Source: Jacaranda mimosifolia
Lineage: Eukaryota; Streptophyta; Magnoliopsida; Lamiales; Bignoniaceae
NCBI GenBank assembly: GCA_018894105.1
Contig: CM032121.1
Coordinates: forward strand, 6,056,507-6,120,506
Reading direction: 5' to 3'
Length of the DNA stretch: 64,000 nucleotides
Made by a program: the position numbers and the translations under genes. Positions 22,251 through 34,934 of this stretch are shown piece by piece. Under the pieces are notes generated by a model. That model worked only from the letters and a program-made list of their open reading frames with translations. It did not search any database and was not told where the DNA came from. Within the stretch, counting starts at the first letter, position 1; the number at the start of each line of letters is the position of its first letter.

Positions 22251-23091
22251 CTAGTTGTTATCCCACCAGAATTGTCCTTGAAGATATTTGATCACATTCT
22301 TGTCAACCTGGAAAGCTTTGGTCAGAACATCAGAAGAAATAGGAGGTTTGGAACCGAAGACTGCATTTGCAATTGTAATAACTCCTGGATTTTGGCTGCT
22401 TAGACCAGCAAAAGCCACCACGTTGGTCTTTCCAGTATTGAATTGGAAATGAATGAGGCCTTCGGGGAACACAAACACATCTCCTGCATATAATGTTTTT
22501 GTGAAGAGCTTGTTCTTCTGGTCCGGATTTGCCGGATTGGAAGTCACGAAGCCAACGTACAGAGTTCCTTCCACAACAACAAGAATCTCAGTTGCCCGAG
22601 GGTGTGTGTGAGGAGGGTTGACGCCATATGGTGCGAAGTCGAGACGAGCCAAAGCAATGCCAAGAGTGTTGAGTCCTGCTAATTGATTGACAGTCACCTG
22701 AGTAACTTTTGATCCAAGTGGATTTGATGTATTTCCAGGCTTGTTAAGACCGGAAAAGAAGAAATCATCTGGTGTGACGGTTTTTGGGTCCTTGCAAATC
22801 TTTCCATTCACAAATACTGCAAGTAATATAAATACAGAACATTCAATAAATTGGTCATAATTAAGATATGTAAAGAGAATGTTGCTATTGCAAATTATTA
22901 CAAACATTAAGCACATTTGCAAACTAGCTACTCATTCTGTGAAAAGATAAAAAGATAGTGAAATTACCAGCTGCATCAGAGTCATTAACTGCAACGCAGA
23001 AATCCTGAAGAGGGCTGGGATCGGATGCATAGGCTAATGAAGAAGCCAACGCCACAATTGCGATAGTTATGATCAGGACGCGAATAGCCAT
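22251..23091 (-). CDS. G5: germin-like protein, type A, intact
   Basis: Exon 1 is 23091-22968 (124 nt) and exon 2 is 22816-22251 (566 nt), with a phase-1 intron, giving 229 residues. Signal peptide [18 protein letters not shown], then LAYA. C32/C49 pair. Metal ligands H111, H113, E118, H164. Sequon N70. Type-A specific stretch [19 protein letters not shown], then [10 protein letters not shown]. It differs from G6 by one visible residue (TNVVAF against TNAVAF). An ORF also runs from inside the intron into exon 2 in frame (start near 22922). Promoter has a TATATA run near 23173-23186 and the W-box block at 23395-23400. Upstream homology to G6 stops at 24208. Confidence 0.96.
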
Positions 23092-23621
23092 CTTAATAAG
23101 ATATTTGCTGATCAGAGCTTAAATTGATTAATGCTACTTTGATGATGAGATGCTAAGCTTGGAAAGTGAGCACATATATATATATAGTGAACTCTATTTG
23201 AATAAATCAAATATTTCAAAATATAGCTAGTTTGAAATTGTCATTATTATTTGTCTTTTTCGTGCGCATATGAAATTCTTGCCAAGTCTTTGATGGTCTG
23301 CAATTTTATATTTAACAGAAGATGCATTCTTCAGCACATAATTCACATTCGGTTTTTCTGACCAGATAAAACATGTAATTCGCCTCAGAGAAGTGGTCAA
23401 TTTTCTTGTGTTGCTCTGGTGGCTCTCCTCACCAACTTCTTTGATTATGAATAAATAACTTGTGTCAATAACTTGCCAAGACCAACTCCTTTTCAACATC
23501 TAACACAGTTAAAATTTTCTTTTATTTGCCCGGCCTCTGGAAATGGTCATATATATTTTCTTTTCTGTATTACTTCCTTGACAAATTAATGATTGCCTTA
23601 AGAAGCCTTCTTTATCCAACT

Positions 23622-24208
23622 GGGAAAATTGCAATTTTGGTCCTTTAACTCTTGTCAACTTTTTAAATGGTTCATTTTCTATTGCAGCTTGCGTATTTAG
23701 TCTATTATTTTAAATTTGCCATCACATTTAGTCCATTTATTTGTAGATTTAGTCATTCGGGCCGCTTAATTTGAAATCAAGCTCGAAACATGTCCAATCA
23801 CCTTTCATTAGGCCAAAATTTGGGGCTTTTTGATCATGTGTATTCAGGTATCATATCTTTTGCTGCATCAACTTAAAAATTAAACTAAATCTTAAATTTG
23901 AAGTTGTGATTTAAGAAATAATGGCTGCACTTATATTTTTTAGATTAAAAAAGATGAGAAAAAAAAAAGGCCACATTTTTCACTTATAAATATTTATTTT
24001 TATAATAATTATTTTCAACTTTTCATATATATGTACTTTTCTAAATTATATTTTAAATAGATATCTTTCTTAATATCTTTTTAACTTTTGTTTCTTTCAG
24101 ATTAAAAAATAACTGCAGCAATTGTTTTTTAAATCACATCTTCAAATTCAAGATTTAGTTAAATTTTAAGATGATATGGAAAAGAAATAGCACATGAGTA
24201 CACGTGTC
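23622..24208. mobile_element. Truncated long-TIR MULE-type MITE
   Basis: Starts GGGAAAATTGCAATTTTGGTCC at the same host position (after ...TTTATCCAACT) as the complete element at 48806-49585, so the insertion predates the A-gene duplication. The first long terminal repeat and the middle are present. The second terminal repeat is cut at about 24208, where unrelated DNA begins. This marks the end of the left inverted-repeat arm. Confidence 0.75.
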
Positions 24209-24710
24209 TAAAACACTAAGTTTCCTGCAAGAATTCCAAATGTCACTTGCAAAGTTCCATTTCTGAATCAAAATTCTGCAACACTGTGCAACAACTAAAG
24301 TGATCATCTCAAACTAAACTAAAATTGAAAAAAATTGAGTTCCATCGTTCATATAGCATCATGAAGCCATGAACCCTGCAATTCCAACAGCTGATTGACA
24401 AAGCACATGCACTTTCTAATTGGAATATCAACATTATCCAGCACATTTCAAAGTCAAAAATGAATCAGCAGCCAGCAACCTAAGTTCAAACTTAACTTTG
24501 TGCCAATGCAGCATTCAGATTATTAAAAAGCTGATCTAAAGCAATAAAATTCCAACACAGCAAGACTAATTTAAAGTAAAAATCCTTTGATTTCAAATGC
24601 TCAACACAAGCACCATTCAACGAATTCTGAAAACATTACAAACTGAATGAGCTCAATTTCCAGAGATTAGTTATTGTCCTAATTAAGACAAAAATGACAG
24701 CAAGCATTAC
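24209..24710. other. No gene seen
   Basis: Intergenic DNA between the truncated MITE and the solo LTR. No ORF of note and no match to the GLP arms. Confidence 0.5.
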
Positions 24711-25151
24711 TGTTGATTTTGTCTTGAAATTTGAGGTAAAATTGACAAGAAATGGAAGAAATGCAGCGAAAAGGATCAAAGTGGTCGAAATGGGCTCAAG
24801 AACACACCCCGACGCAAGTTTTGTACGCCCCACGGGCCTTGGGCTTCGTTTTCGGGTATAAATTTAGTGTTGCTTCTTCCAGGAAAGTATCATGAACATA
24901 ACACAAGGGCTTCTTTACTACTTTTGAGTAATTCTCTCAAGACGGAGTTTAGAACGAGGGTGTTAGGTGTTTTCGTGAGATTTGTGGGATTCAAGTTTGT
25001 ACTTGCACTTTGATTTGAGATCAATAAAATTCTTTTTCTTTGTCGGGTGGATTAGGCACATCACCAAACCACGTTAAATCTTGTTGTCACTTTCCATCGA
25101 ATTACTTTACTATTATTTTGTTTCCTCAATAGATCATCCTAGGTTTCAACA
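24711..25151 (+). mobile_element. Copia solo LTR (Tork-like family) with TSD
   Basis: TGTTGATTTTG to TTTCAACA, 441 bp, flanked by perfect ATTAC duplications (24706-24710 and 25152-25156). Same family as the LTRs at 1303-1963 and 59831-60436 but shorter by an internal deletion. Confidence 0.9.
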
Positions 25152-25870
25152 ATTACAAATCCAGTTTTTCAAAGCAAGCACACAAAATTACCAACAGAAA
25201 GACACCCTCTTACTCCATTCAACTCAAAACAAGAACCTCAACCACTCAACACGAAAAACCAAATCAGATTTTAAAAACCATAAGCTGTAGTAGAGTAGCA
25301 GATCCCATTATTCCAAAACAATTAACCTTTTTGATCATTGGTAGGTTGTTTTGCTTCTCAGTATTCTAGGCCTCCTTAAGCTTTGATTTCTCTTCTCCAG
25401 GGATGAAGATTCAACAAGAGGAACTGCCCTTTCTGGAATCACCAGTTCATCCCCACCCTTAACATCAGGTATTACAGTAGGGTAATTTTGCTGAATTTGA
25501 TCATAATCATATTAGTTTCACTTGCTAAGTCGAGTTAAAATTATAGTCCTAGTTTTGAGGGAAATTCTTGTCCCCACTTGGTTCAATCCTGCACACATGC
25601 ATGCAATAATCTATTTTTTTGGATTAATATGCATATAGTAATCTTGGCATGTAAGACAACGACATATTTTTTTGTATGCATACTATGCATTCAGAACTTT
25701 AACAGGCATGGTCACTCAGGGTGTTGTTATTTGCCTTTCTTTTTCTTATTTGGTAATTCAAGATCCCCTTTACTGATTTCAATTTTCAAAAGCTTTATTC
25801 ATCAATATTAACTAATTAATTAAAATGTAGATACAAAGTTAAAAAAATATTGAAAGGAATAATTTTGACA
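25152..25870. other. No gene recognised; upstream of MFS remnant
   Basis: Flank between the solo LTR and the first recognisable MFS exon. The exons for the N-terminal transmembrane half of an MFS protein would be expected here and are not seen. Confidence 0.5.
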
Positions 25871-27832
25871 GGCAGACAATATGAGTGAAGCAAAGTGAGT
25901 ATCTGCATTTGGAGTGCTGTCTGGTGTATTCTCTACTACAAATGTTTGTGGTACTTTAGCTGCTCGCTTACTCTCCTCTCCTTAAAACGTTTCAGGTGTT
26001 TTCTCATTTATCTATTATACATCATCAAGACAATCTTGTTTTCGGCTCTGGGATTAATTAGTGCTATGTTTTAAAGTGTGACTTAGGTTGCAGAAGTTGT
26101 ATCCACTGTGGCAGCAGTCCATGTGAAAGTCTTGCTGAAAGAGAAGATGACCGGCCACGATGAAGATTCTAATTCTTTAGAGCAGCTAATTCTGAAGCCA
26201 GAGACAGAAAGAAATCCAGCAGTCAGTAGTGAATCATCGGAGAACATAAACTTCTTTAGAAGAATTCCATCACCAAAGGACACATTTCGCTTGCTTAAGA
26301 GTAGGCAGGAACATATTATATGTCTTTGGTGTTTACAACTTGAATTTCCTTATAACAGTCAATCACCTTAATTTCTCCTTGTACTCTTCAGTACTACATT
26401 TTCGCTGTTGGCTTCTGTTTCTTTCTTTGATAGCCTCGCAGAAGCAGGAATAGGAACTTATCTAATGGTACTACTACTATAGCATTTTTGCGTGATCCTA
26501 TGTTAAAAAAAACTTTAATAAAAGCTCTAAATATGTGGCAGAGGATCTCTTGCTTATGTTAGTACCTTTGTTTGATGCAGTGCTATTTAAAGGCTCGTTT
26601 CCACTTTATGAAGGACCAATTTGCAGTTATACAATTCATTATCAACATTGGAGCTACAGTATCCACCGTAGGTTTTAAGCCCTTGTTGTAATGTAAGCAA
26701 ATTTATTTTCTCATGTTTTCAGTTAATGGCAGTACCCCATATGGTTTTAAGAGTAAAATTTGAGCAGACGGTCATCATGCCTCTACTTGGTCCTTTTATT
26801 GGAGAGGAGACATTGCTTATTCTAAGACTCTTTGTGGGATTTCTAAGTGTATGCAACTCTTTTTAAAATCTCATGCTCTCTTTTTTTGATAAAGATTCTG
26901 CTAAGATGGAGGAGATATATATTGATTATTTGCTCTCTTTTGTGTAGGTACTTCTTCACAGCATAGCATGGTCAGCTTGGGTATCTAGTTGTTCAATTCC
27001 AACAAACTCTAAGTCTACTAATGTGTAATGGGCTCTTTTGATTGAATAATAGAAACACATGATCACTATCATTCTTTTTGTGATGTTTAGGTGCCTTATG
27101 CTTCTGCTTATTTGGCTTTTCTCTTTGCCCTGACCACCCCTAGTGTGAGTTGCACAATTCCCATATCAAGAATATATATGTAGTTTTCTTTCATGTGTCC
27201 TGACAATCATGTTTGTTGAACTGATGATGGATATTTCAAATGTATGTTCAGATAAGGAGCCTGGTTTCCAAACAAATTGGGCCAAATGAACAGGTCAAAG
27301 TTTCTCAACTGACTGTCTCAAATAAAGAAAACCTTAATTTTTTCTTTATCATTGTCCTAAGAAGTAGTGTTAAAGTTTGTTTTGATAATGTCTGTTTGTG
27401 TTGGTGATTTAACGGGGGATTGCTTAAGGATGCATTCTTGGCATCACAGCATTTGCCAATCTGGTCTCACCATTAATTTATAGTCCTCTTTTAGGTGATA
27501 TGAGAACTTAGCTACAAATTCTACTATATATAACATTTTAAGCTCAGGCCTTAATGTTATTTATCGTCTTCTCACAGCTTTATTTTTGTCTGAGAGTGCA
27601 CCATTTTATTTCCCTGGCTTTAGCCTCTTCTGCATCAGAATTGCAGACGTAAGGCATATAGTTAGCAATTACCACTCTATCCATTTCTCTCTTGTTGTTA
27701 TTATTTGACAGTAAATAGTGAAAGCTAATTGCATACTGTGTCATTCTTGTGTAGCTGGCAGGCTTCATTCTGGCTATATTCAAACCGTATTTTTCAACAG
27801 ACACAGTCCAAAGCAGTGACGGCAAAAGCCCA
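25871..27832 (+). pseudogene. MFS transporter (HIAT1/TetA-like), N-terminal half missing
   Basis: About eleven exons with good splice sites can be followed: 25871-25995 (VSAFGVLSGV, CGTLAARLLS), 26087-26300 (VAAVHVKVLLKEK and the acidic linker to FFRRIPSPKD), 26392-26467 (SVSFFDSLAEAG), 26581-26667 (CYLKARFHFMKDQFAV), 26723-26848 (GPFIGEETLLILRLF), 26948-26980 (LLHSIAWSAW), 27091-27144, 27252-27293 (IRSLVSKQIGPNEQ), about 27429-27494 (GCILGITAFANLVSP), 27578-27648 (SESAPFYFPGF) and 27755-27832 with the stop. This is the C-terminal half of the plant family like Arabidopsis At2g16970-At2g16990. The first exon has a stop (AK*VSAF) and no N-terminal exons are present, so it is a pseudogene or at best a fragment. 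It converges with 28264-30163. Confidence 0.8.
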
Positions 27833-28263
27833 TAAATCTATATGTGTTTTGCAAGATAGAAAAGCACTCCAAGTCCAAAATTCCTACTTAGACTTGCACT
27901 GCTAGTAAATGTAATTTTACTCATATAAGATCTACTACCTTTTTCAAAGAGCCAGTTTTGGCAACAAAGTACGCTTTGCAATGCATTCGTGAAAGGTTTC
28001 CACATTATTTTTTCTCAAAAACTTGTCATAGGAATCAAACCTTGAATCACAGGATTAAGTTATTCTGTGTCCTCCTGCTCCTCTACACAATCTTTTTTGC
28101 TTACTCTGTCTCTTGAGAAAGAGGGATTTATCTTTATCATTATACTCATAATCAGACTTATCAGCTGCAAATGAATATATGAAATTAGCATAACTGTGCA
28201 GTTTCATTTGAAAACAAGGTATATTTTAAGTAAAAAATTTCTTGTTAAGCAGATTTCTTACAT
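27833..28263. other. Gap between the converging MFS remnants
   Basis: Non-coding 3' flanks of the two tail-to-tail MFS remnants. No feature recognised. Confidence 0.5.
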
Positions 28264-30163
28264 ATGCAAATCCAATGCACAGCATACAGAAACCTGGGAA
28301 ATCAAATGGGGCTTCCTCAGGCAGAAATAAAGCTGAAAGAATTAACAAATACACATTAGAGACTGATTAATATGTGATTTTGGAACATGTGGTGTTCATT
28401 TGTTGGAGAATTTTCATGATATTCTAAAAAATTACCTGACAAAGGACTAAAGATTAATGGAAACAGGCAAATGATGTTATCCCCAAAATTCATCCTTGAG
28501 CAATCACCTAAGATATGACCAAGATTAGGAAACATTGTCCTCAGACGAAGGTTAAATGATATTTTTAAGGAGCACATATTGATCAATAAGTTTTAACTAA
28601 ACATGTAAAATTGTGTAAGTATTCTACAGCCATTAATGTCCGAGCCAACTTGTTTTGAAATATTGCTTCTTATCTGTGATTAGAAACATAATTTCAGATA
28701 AATTCAATAAAAAAACTGAAGTTAAAGTTCAACTTACACAGTGCTCGACAGAGTAAAGAATATCCCCAGCAATGGTGAAGCATAAGGTACCTATATTTAC
28801 AGCAAAAATGGATGACTATATTCCAAAGAATAAAATATCACCCAAAAATGTACTAAAGACCTCACCCAAGCTGACCACGCTACGTTGTTAAGCAGCATCT
28901 GCACATAATCAGAAAACCAGTAACAAAGTGTAATTATTATATCGAATATTTTAGTCCAAAATTCTAAAAGAGGGCTTAAATCTTGTGGAGAAGTGCAAGT
29001 CACGTACACTTAGGAATCCATTAAAGAGTCCAAAAGAAAGCATTGTCTCTTCTCCCACAATAGGCCCGAGTACAGGCATGAAAACAACCAGCCAAACAAT
29101 TTAACCACAGTGAATGAAATCAGAGAGGAAAGAAAAACTTTATTTGATTATGAAAAAGTCATAGCTTTGAAGGGATATATACACTAGTTAAGGCTGCTCC
29201 AACATTTATAATGAGAAACATTAGTGCAAATTGGTCTTTGTTGAAATGGAAGTGGACCTTCAAGTAATACTGCATGATAGAAAGAAGCAAAAATAATGTG
29301 TAATAACCAGATCTTCCGTTAGAAGGATAAAAACAACCAAAAATAGTAGTGAACAAGTGGGAAATCAATAAAAGATCATGTTTCACCTCCTCTTTTATTG
29401 AGGGGTTGTATCTAATCTAAGAGTAATTCAGGTTGAAAATCCACGAGCACCTACAATATCCCCTCAAACATAAACAAAAATTCAAAATTTAACTTATGTT
29501 ATACTCATAAATGCACGATATTTGTACAAATTTGTGGTTATGATATGTTCATAGAATTCCCATATTGAAGATACTACACATGATTTGAAGAACTATTTCA
29601 TCATTCTGATATTATTTTCTCAAGTGAGAAATTCTCGAGGTACCATTCAACAACCATTGAATCTATGTAGTCCCATATTTGGGCGACTTGTCAAGAATCT
29701 CAGCAAAAATGACCAATTCAAGAATGAGGGAAGAGAGAGTATCATCAAGAAGGCTAAACTTCCAGCCTCAGCAAGGCAATTGAAGAAACTAACACATGCT
29801 CCTAGTGCAAATGTGTTGCTGCAAAGAGATGAACACAAAGTTGACATGACCATCACTACGTTCCAAACGTAATCACTGTAAAATCTTTATAGAATTCCCA
29901 CATATTACAAGGGAAAAAAACTGGAACAAAAGTCACCAATTTGTAACTAAAATGGGTTTACCTACTCTTCAGCAAGGAAAATACATCCTTTGGGGACAGA
30001 TTCTGGTTAATGAAGCCTGTATTTCTGCATGATCCATGGCTGAATTGATATTTTCTGCTGGCTCCAAGATTAGTTGCTCCAAACTATCATTTTCTTGTGC
30101 AGCATCCTTGAGAAAGACTGTTACATAAACTGATGCCGCAATTGATACAGCTGCTGCAACCTG
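28264..30163 (-). pseudogene. Second MFS (HIAT1-like) remnant, minus strand
   Basis: Read from 30163 leftward: VAAAVSIAASVYVTVFLKDA and linker DSLEQLILEPAE (30163-29965); CVSFFNCLAEAGSLAF (29800-29730); QYYLKVHFHFNKDQFAL (29273-29182); MPVLGPIVGEETMLSFGLF (29120-29030); MLLNNVAWSAW (28903-28870); VPYASPLLGIFF (28790-28740); IRSNISKQVG (28683-28637); a frame-broken exon ending LIFSPLS (28510-28440); ALFLPEEAPFDFPGF (28332-28264). Exon order is the same as in the plus-strand copy. The last exon is missing or unrecognised, one exon is frame-broken and the N-terminal half is absent. Part of it is duplicated at 32036-33504. Confidence 0.75.
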
Positions 30164-30686
30164 ATAAAATTATGAATATTACAAGCTTTTTTCACAGCAT
30201 CTAAATCATGGAAATACACAATACATAAAGCAATAAAAAGCCACACGCAAAGATTGAGCCTCAGATAGCCCACTTCCCAGTCAATAAAAAACAAGCAAAA
30301 CAAAGAAAGAAACTAAGATACAACTCCATGATATCATTCACGATACAAGTGGGATCTACACACAAAATAGCAAATTCTAACATACACAAATGGAAAATAA
30401 TCAAGCAAAAGAACAATAAAATTCTATCGCAGACTTTCAGTAAACCAAGAAAACTTGGGCTTTTAACTAAACAAGATCATTTTGAAAAATCAAAACCAAA
30501 AAAAAAAAACTAAAACAAATTAGATTCAAAGAAAAATGACCAAACCTTAAACTAAAAGAACCAGTGTAGAAGAAAAAATCCCAAAAATAACGAAAGAGAG
30601 AAAAATACCTCATAAAAAATGTGGATGCTAATACTGCCTCTTTCTTCTTTCGAAACAATAAGAAACATAAGAAAACACCTATACAC
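29221..30686. repeat. Tandem segmental duplication, copy 1 (1.47 kb)
   Basis: Near-identical to 32036-33504. Starts at TTAGTGCAAATTGGTC and ends at CACCTATACAC. Contains three exons of the minus-strand MFS remnant. The copies differ by scattered substitutions and poly(A) length. Confidence 0.9.
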
Positions 30687-32035
30687 TTAGAAGGTGCTGG
30701 TGTTTTCTTTCGACGACTGACTTTTGTTGTGGGGTTTTGGGGCATGATAATTGGTGTATGATGCCATATTGGGAATAAAACTCATTGAGGGAGAACTCTT
30801 GGGAATTATCTGAGCGCAGTTTCTTTATGTGGGTTTGGAATTGTGTGGAAACTAAAGTGAAGAAGTTTGGGATTATGGAGTAGATGTCAGACTTATGGCA
30901 CGTCAAGTCAGTCCAGGTGAATCGGGAATGGTCATCTACTATGGTTAAGAAATACTGTGCTCCAATATGAGTGGGCGTGTTGAAAGGCCCCCATACATCT
31001 ACATGTATTAAATCGAAGGGAGATTGAGATAGATTATTGTGTGAGGCATATGGTAAGTGACGCTGTTTTGCAAGAGGACACACACTGCAAGGATCAATCT
31101 TATTAGGAACATTACAATGGAGAGAATGCTTCAATCAGCTAAGTTTAATGTGTGAAAGATGGCCAAGCCTATTATGCCATGTTTGTATGGAGAAATTACT
31201 CATAAAATTGACAGTATGGTTAGGTTTAAAATTGGTATCCAGGATGTAGAGGCCTCCATACTTGCTACCCTTGCCAATCACATGAGAAGTCTTGGTTTCC
31301 TGGATCTGAAAATGAGTAGAGAAAAATGAGACATTGATTGAATCATTATGCATTAGAGCACCAATAGAAATAGGGTGGAGTTGGAATTGGGGAACATATC
31401 GAGTATTATGGAGAGTGGTGGCTGAATTGATGACAATGTCTCTAGTAAAGTGTACAAGAATATGAAGGTTGTAAGGTAAGGTTACGGAGGTATTTTCTAT
31501 AGGTTTTAGGTTTTGGAAAAAAGCAGGATTTGAACATATGTGCCTAGTGGCACCAGAGTCTACAATCCACATTGTAGAAGATACATGATTCTGTGAGTTG
31601 GAGACACAGGTACCTACGGAGTGAGTGATAGGAGCTGGTTCAACTTCTGTAGTCTTTGGAGTAATCTGGAAGTGACTGGAGAAGAGAGACAAAAGTTGAC
31701 TGTATTGATTCGGATTGAGAGTTTGAAGGAAGGATCCAACACCTTCATTTTACTATGGATCAGTCACTTGATTGACATAATTAGTGGATTGACGAGGAGC
31801 AGATTGAAGTGTAGAGACTGGTTGCTGTGGTCACAACTTGAATTTGATGCCAGAAGGATATCCATGTATCTTGTAAAAAGTTTCAACAATGTGGCCATAG
31901 CACGAACAATGAGTACAATATGGCTGTTCTTTTCGAGGACCTTTCTGATTGTTGTTGCAATTGGAGAATCTGTCTGGTGGCTTGTTGGATTGTTTGTTAT
32001 TTTCAGATTTGAGAGCATAAGCGGTGTTATTGTTC
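30687..32035 (-). mobile_element. LTR-less Copia fragment filling the duplication junction
   Basis: 1.35 kb with no LTRs and no target duplication, matching 45062-46405 of the Copia element to the right. On the minus strand it encodes a protease with VDSGATRHIC (near 31565), then the GAG-pre-integrase motif TWHNRLGHLSH, then the integrase core with DLIHVDVWGPF, LRSDNSQEF and VVERKHQHLL, so the D, D and E residues are present. A stop at 31134/31135 and a frame change near 31700 break it. The left junction shows TACAC shared by host and Copia sequence. Confidence 0.85.
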
Positions 32036-33504
32036 TTAGTGCAAATTGGTCTTTGTTGAAATGGAAGTGGACCTTCAAGTAATACTGCATGATAGAAAGA
32101 AGCAAAAATAATGTGTAATAACCAGATCTTCTGTTAGAAGAATAAAAACAACCAAAAATAGTAGTGAACTAGTGGGAAATCAATAAAAGATCATGTTTCA
32201 CCTCCTCTTTTCTTGAGGGGTTGTATCTAATCTAAGAGTAATTTAGGTTGAAAATCCACGAGCACCTACAATATCCCCTCAAACATAAACAAAAATTCAA
32301 AATTTAACTTATGTTATACTCATAAATGCACGATATTTGTACAAATTTGTGGTTATGATATGTTCATAGAATTCCCATATTGAAGATACTACACATGATT
32401 TGAAGAACTATTTCATCATTCTAATATTATTTTCTCAAGTGAGAAATTCTCGAGGTACCATTCAACAACCATTGAATCTATGTAGTCCCATATTTGGGCT
32501 ACTTGTCAAGAATCTCAGCAAAAATGACCAATTCAAGAATGAGGGAAGAGAGAGTACCATCAAGAAGGCTAAACTTCCAGCCTCAGCAAGGCAATTGAAG
32601 AAACTAACACATGCTCCTAGTGCAAATGTGTTGCTGCAAAGACATGAACACAAAGTTGACATGACCATCACTACGTTCCAAACTTAATCACTGTAAAATC
32701 TTTATAGAATTCCCACATATTACAAGGGAAAAAAACTGGAACAAAAGTCACCAATTTGTAACTAAAATGGGTTTACCTACTCTTCAGCAAGGAAAATACA
32801 TCCTTTGGGGACAGATTCTGGTTAATGAAGCCTGTATTTCTGCATGATCCATGGCTGAATTGATATTTTCTGCTGGCTCCAAGATTAGTTGCTCCAAACT
32901 ATCATTTTCTGGTGCAGCATCCTTGAGAAAGACTGTTACATAAACTGATGCCGCAATTGATACAGCTGCTGCAACCTGATAAAATTATGAATATGACAAG
33001 CTTTTTTCACAGCATCTAAATCATGGAAATACACAATACATAAAGCAATAAAAAGCCACACGCAAAGATTGAGCCTCAGATAGCCCACTTCCCAGTCAGG
33101 AAAAAGCAAGCAAAACAAAGAAAGAAACTAAGATACAACTCCATGATGTCATTCATGATACAAGTGGGATCTACATACAAAATAGCAAATTCTAACATAC
33201 ACAAATGGAAAATATCAAGCAGAAGAACAGTAAAATTCTATCGCAGACTTTCAGTAAACCAAGAAAACTTGGGCTTTTAACTAAACAAGATCATTTTGAA
33301 AAATCAAAAAAAAAAAAAAAAAAAAAACTAAAATAAATTAGATTCAGAGAAAAATGACCAAACCTTAAACTAAAAGAACCAGTGTAGAAGAAAAAGTCCC
33401 AAAAATAACAAAAGAGAGAAAAGTGCCTCATAAAAAATGTGGATGCTAATACTGCCTCTTTCTTCTTTCGAAACAATCAGAAACATAAGAAAACACCTAT
33501 ACAC
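32036..33504. repeat. Tandem segmental duplication, copy 2
   Basis: Second copy of 29221-30686, including the MFS exons QYYLKVHFHFNKDQFAL (cut at its 3' end by the Copia junction), SFFNCLAEAG and VAAAVSIAASVYV. The right side continues into host DNA at 33505. Confidence 0.9.
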
Positions 33505-34038
33505 AAAAGAAAAAAAAGACGAAAAAAAGAAAGCAGAATTACTTGGTCAAAAACCAATTAACAATGTAACCACCCTAGATACTCCAAAACACAAGGTAAC
33601 ATCAGTGCATAAGTTAAAGACGAGAAAAAGAAATCAAATTACCTAAAGGAAACCCCAATTAACAGTGGTTGAATGTCACTCCTCTCACAGAAATATAAAA
33701 ATCTAATGGACCACAAACAAATGGCAACAACTAAAACACCAACCAATCTAATCGTAGTTCAGAGCTAAAAAACTATAGCAACCAAACACAAAACAAAACA
33801 ACACTAAACCAAAACTGGGCTCAAAGTACACAATTACTACACATTGAAGTGAAGAGCACAAAAAGAGTATGGCATGCAAATCTCTTGCAGTGTACGAACC
33901 AAAAATCTTTAATCCCGTGCTACCAACATAGGAAGAGAAACATCGCCGATAGAAATTATTTCATTTTTTATTTTTAAATCACAAACAAATCAAAATGAGA
34001 TCTAAATAGTCCCTAAATTCTGTTGTATGAATCCCTAG
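33505..34038. other. No gene seen
   Basis: AT-rich flank of the duplicated MFS segment. The N-terminal exons of the minus-strand MFS gene would lie here but none is recognisable. Confidence 0.5.
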
Positions 34039-34553
34039 GAGCCCGTTTGGTTTCATTCTCACAACCCATTTTCATTTTTACCTGAAAATGAAAACAGAAA
34101 ACTATTACTATCTACACTATTTTTTCAAATATTTTCATTTTCAAAACATTAAACATTTTTTATTATATTCTCTCTCCATTTTCATCCCTTTTTCAACCCT
34201 TATCATTACTTTAATTATTTTTTATCTTCCCAATACTTCTCACACACCATTACCACAAAAATATTAAAAATTAAAACTAAAATTCAAATTAAAATTATAA
34301 TATTATTTTTTCAAACAATTACACATCACATCATCAATTAAAATTCAAAAACTACACAAATTTTAATACAAAAAACTCAACATCCAAATACATCTCATTT
34401 TCACACCTATGTAAACATATATAAACCTATAATTTTTTACAAATATACATCCAAATAAAACTCATTTTTAAATTCAACTATTCTAAATAACTTTTCTCTA
34501 CCCATTTTCACTTAAAAATGGAAATGGCCCATGAAAATGAATCCAAACGGCTC
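34039..34553. mobile_element. Tourist/Harbinger-like MITE (515 bp)
   Basis: Ends are GAGCCCGTTTGG and its inverted near-copy CCAAACGGCTC, flanked by TAG/TAA. AT-rich and non-coding with CATTTTCATTTT-type inner repeats. Same type as 47794-48158. Confidence 0.6.
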
Positions 34554-34934
34554 TAAAATTCAATCTCTCTCTCTCTCTCTTCAAAAACTGAAAGCAAGCA
34601 CAAACAAAACACGAAACATCCCTACTTTTACCCGAAAATTGAAATGTGACTTTGCCATTTAACCAAAGAAAAAAACATTTCTTCTGACCATTCACAAGGC
34701 CCACAATTTTTAATGCATCTTGATCAAAAGAGCACAATCCCAACAGCACAAAGTACAACCACACACAACAGCTAAGCCCCAAAACAATGTCGTTTTGCAA
34801 GCCTGCAAAGGAAAAAAAAAATGAAAAAACACACCACACGTTGTGTACTATTGCCATGCGCATACACATTTATAGGTTAGAGTAATATATATATATATAT
34901 ATATTCATTTTTCTACAAATTATGATATATGATA
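34554..34934. other. Short flank with microsatellites, no gene
   Basis: Contains a (TC)n run near 34563-34580 and an (AT)n run near 34886-34905. The ORF at 34498-34869 (minus) starts in the MITE and has no recognisable domain. Confidence 0.5.

Noticed and set aside
25871..27832. Complete MFS transporter gene
   Set aside because: N-terminal exons are missing and the first recognisable exon contains a stop.
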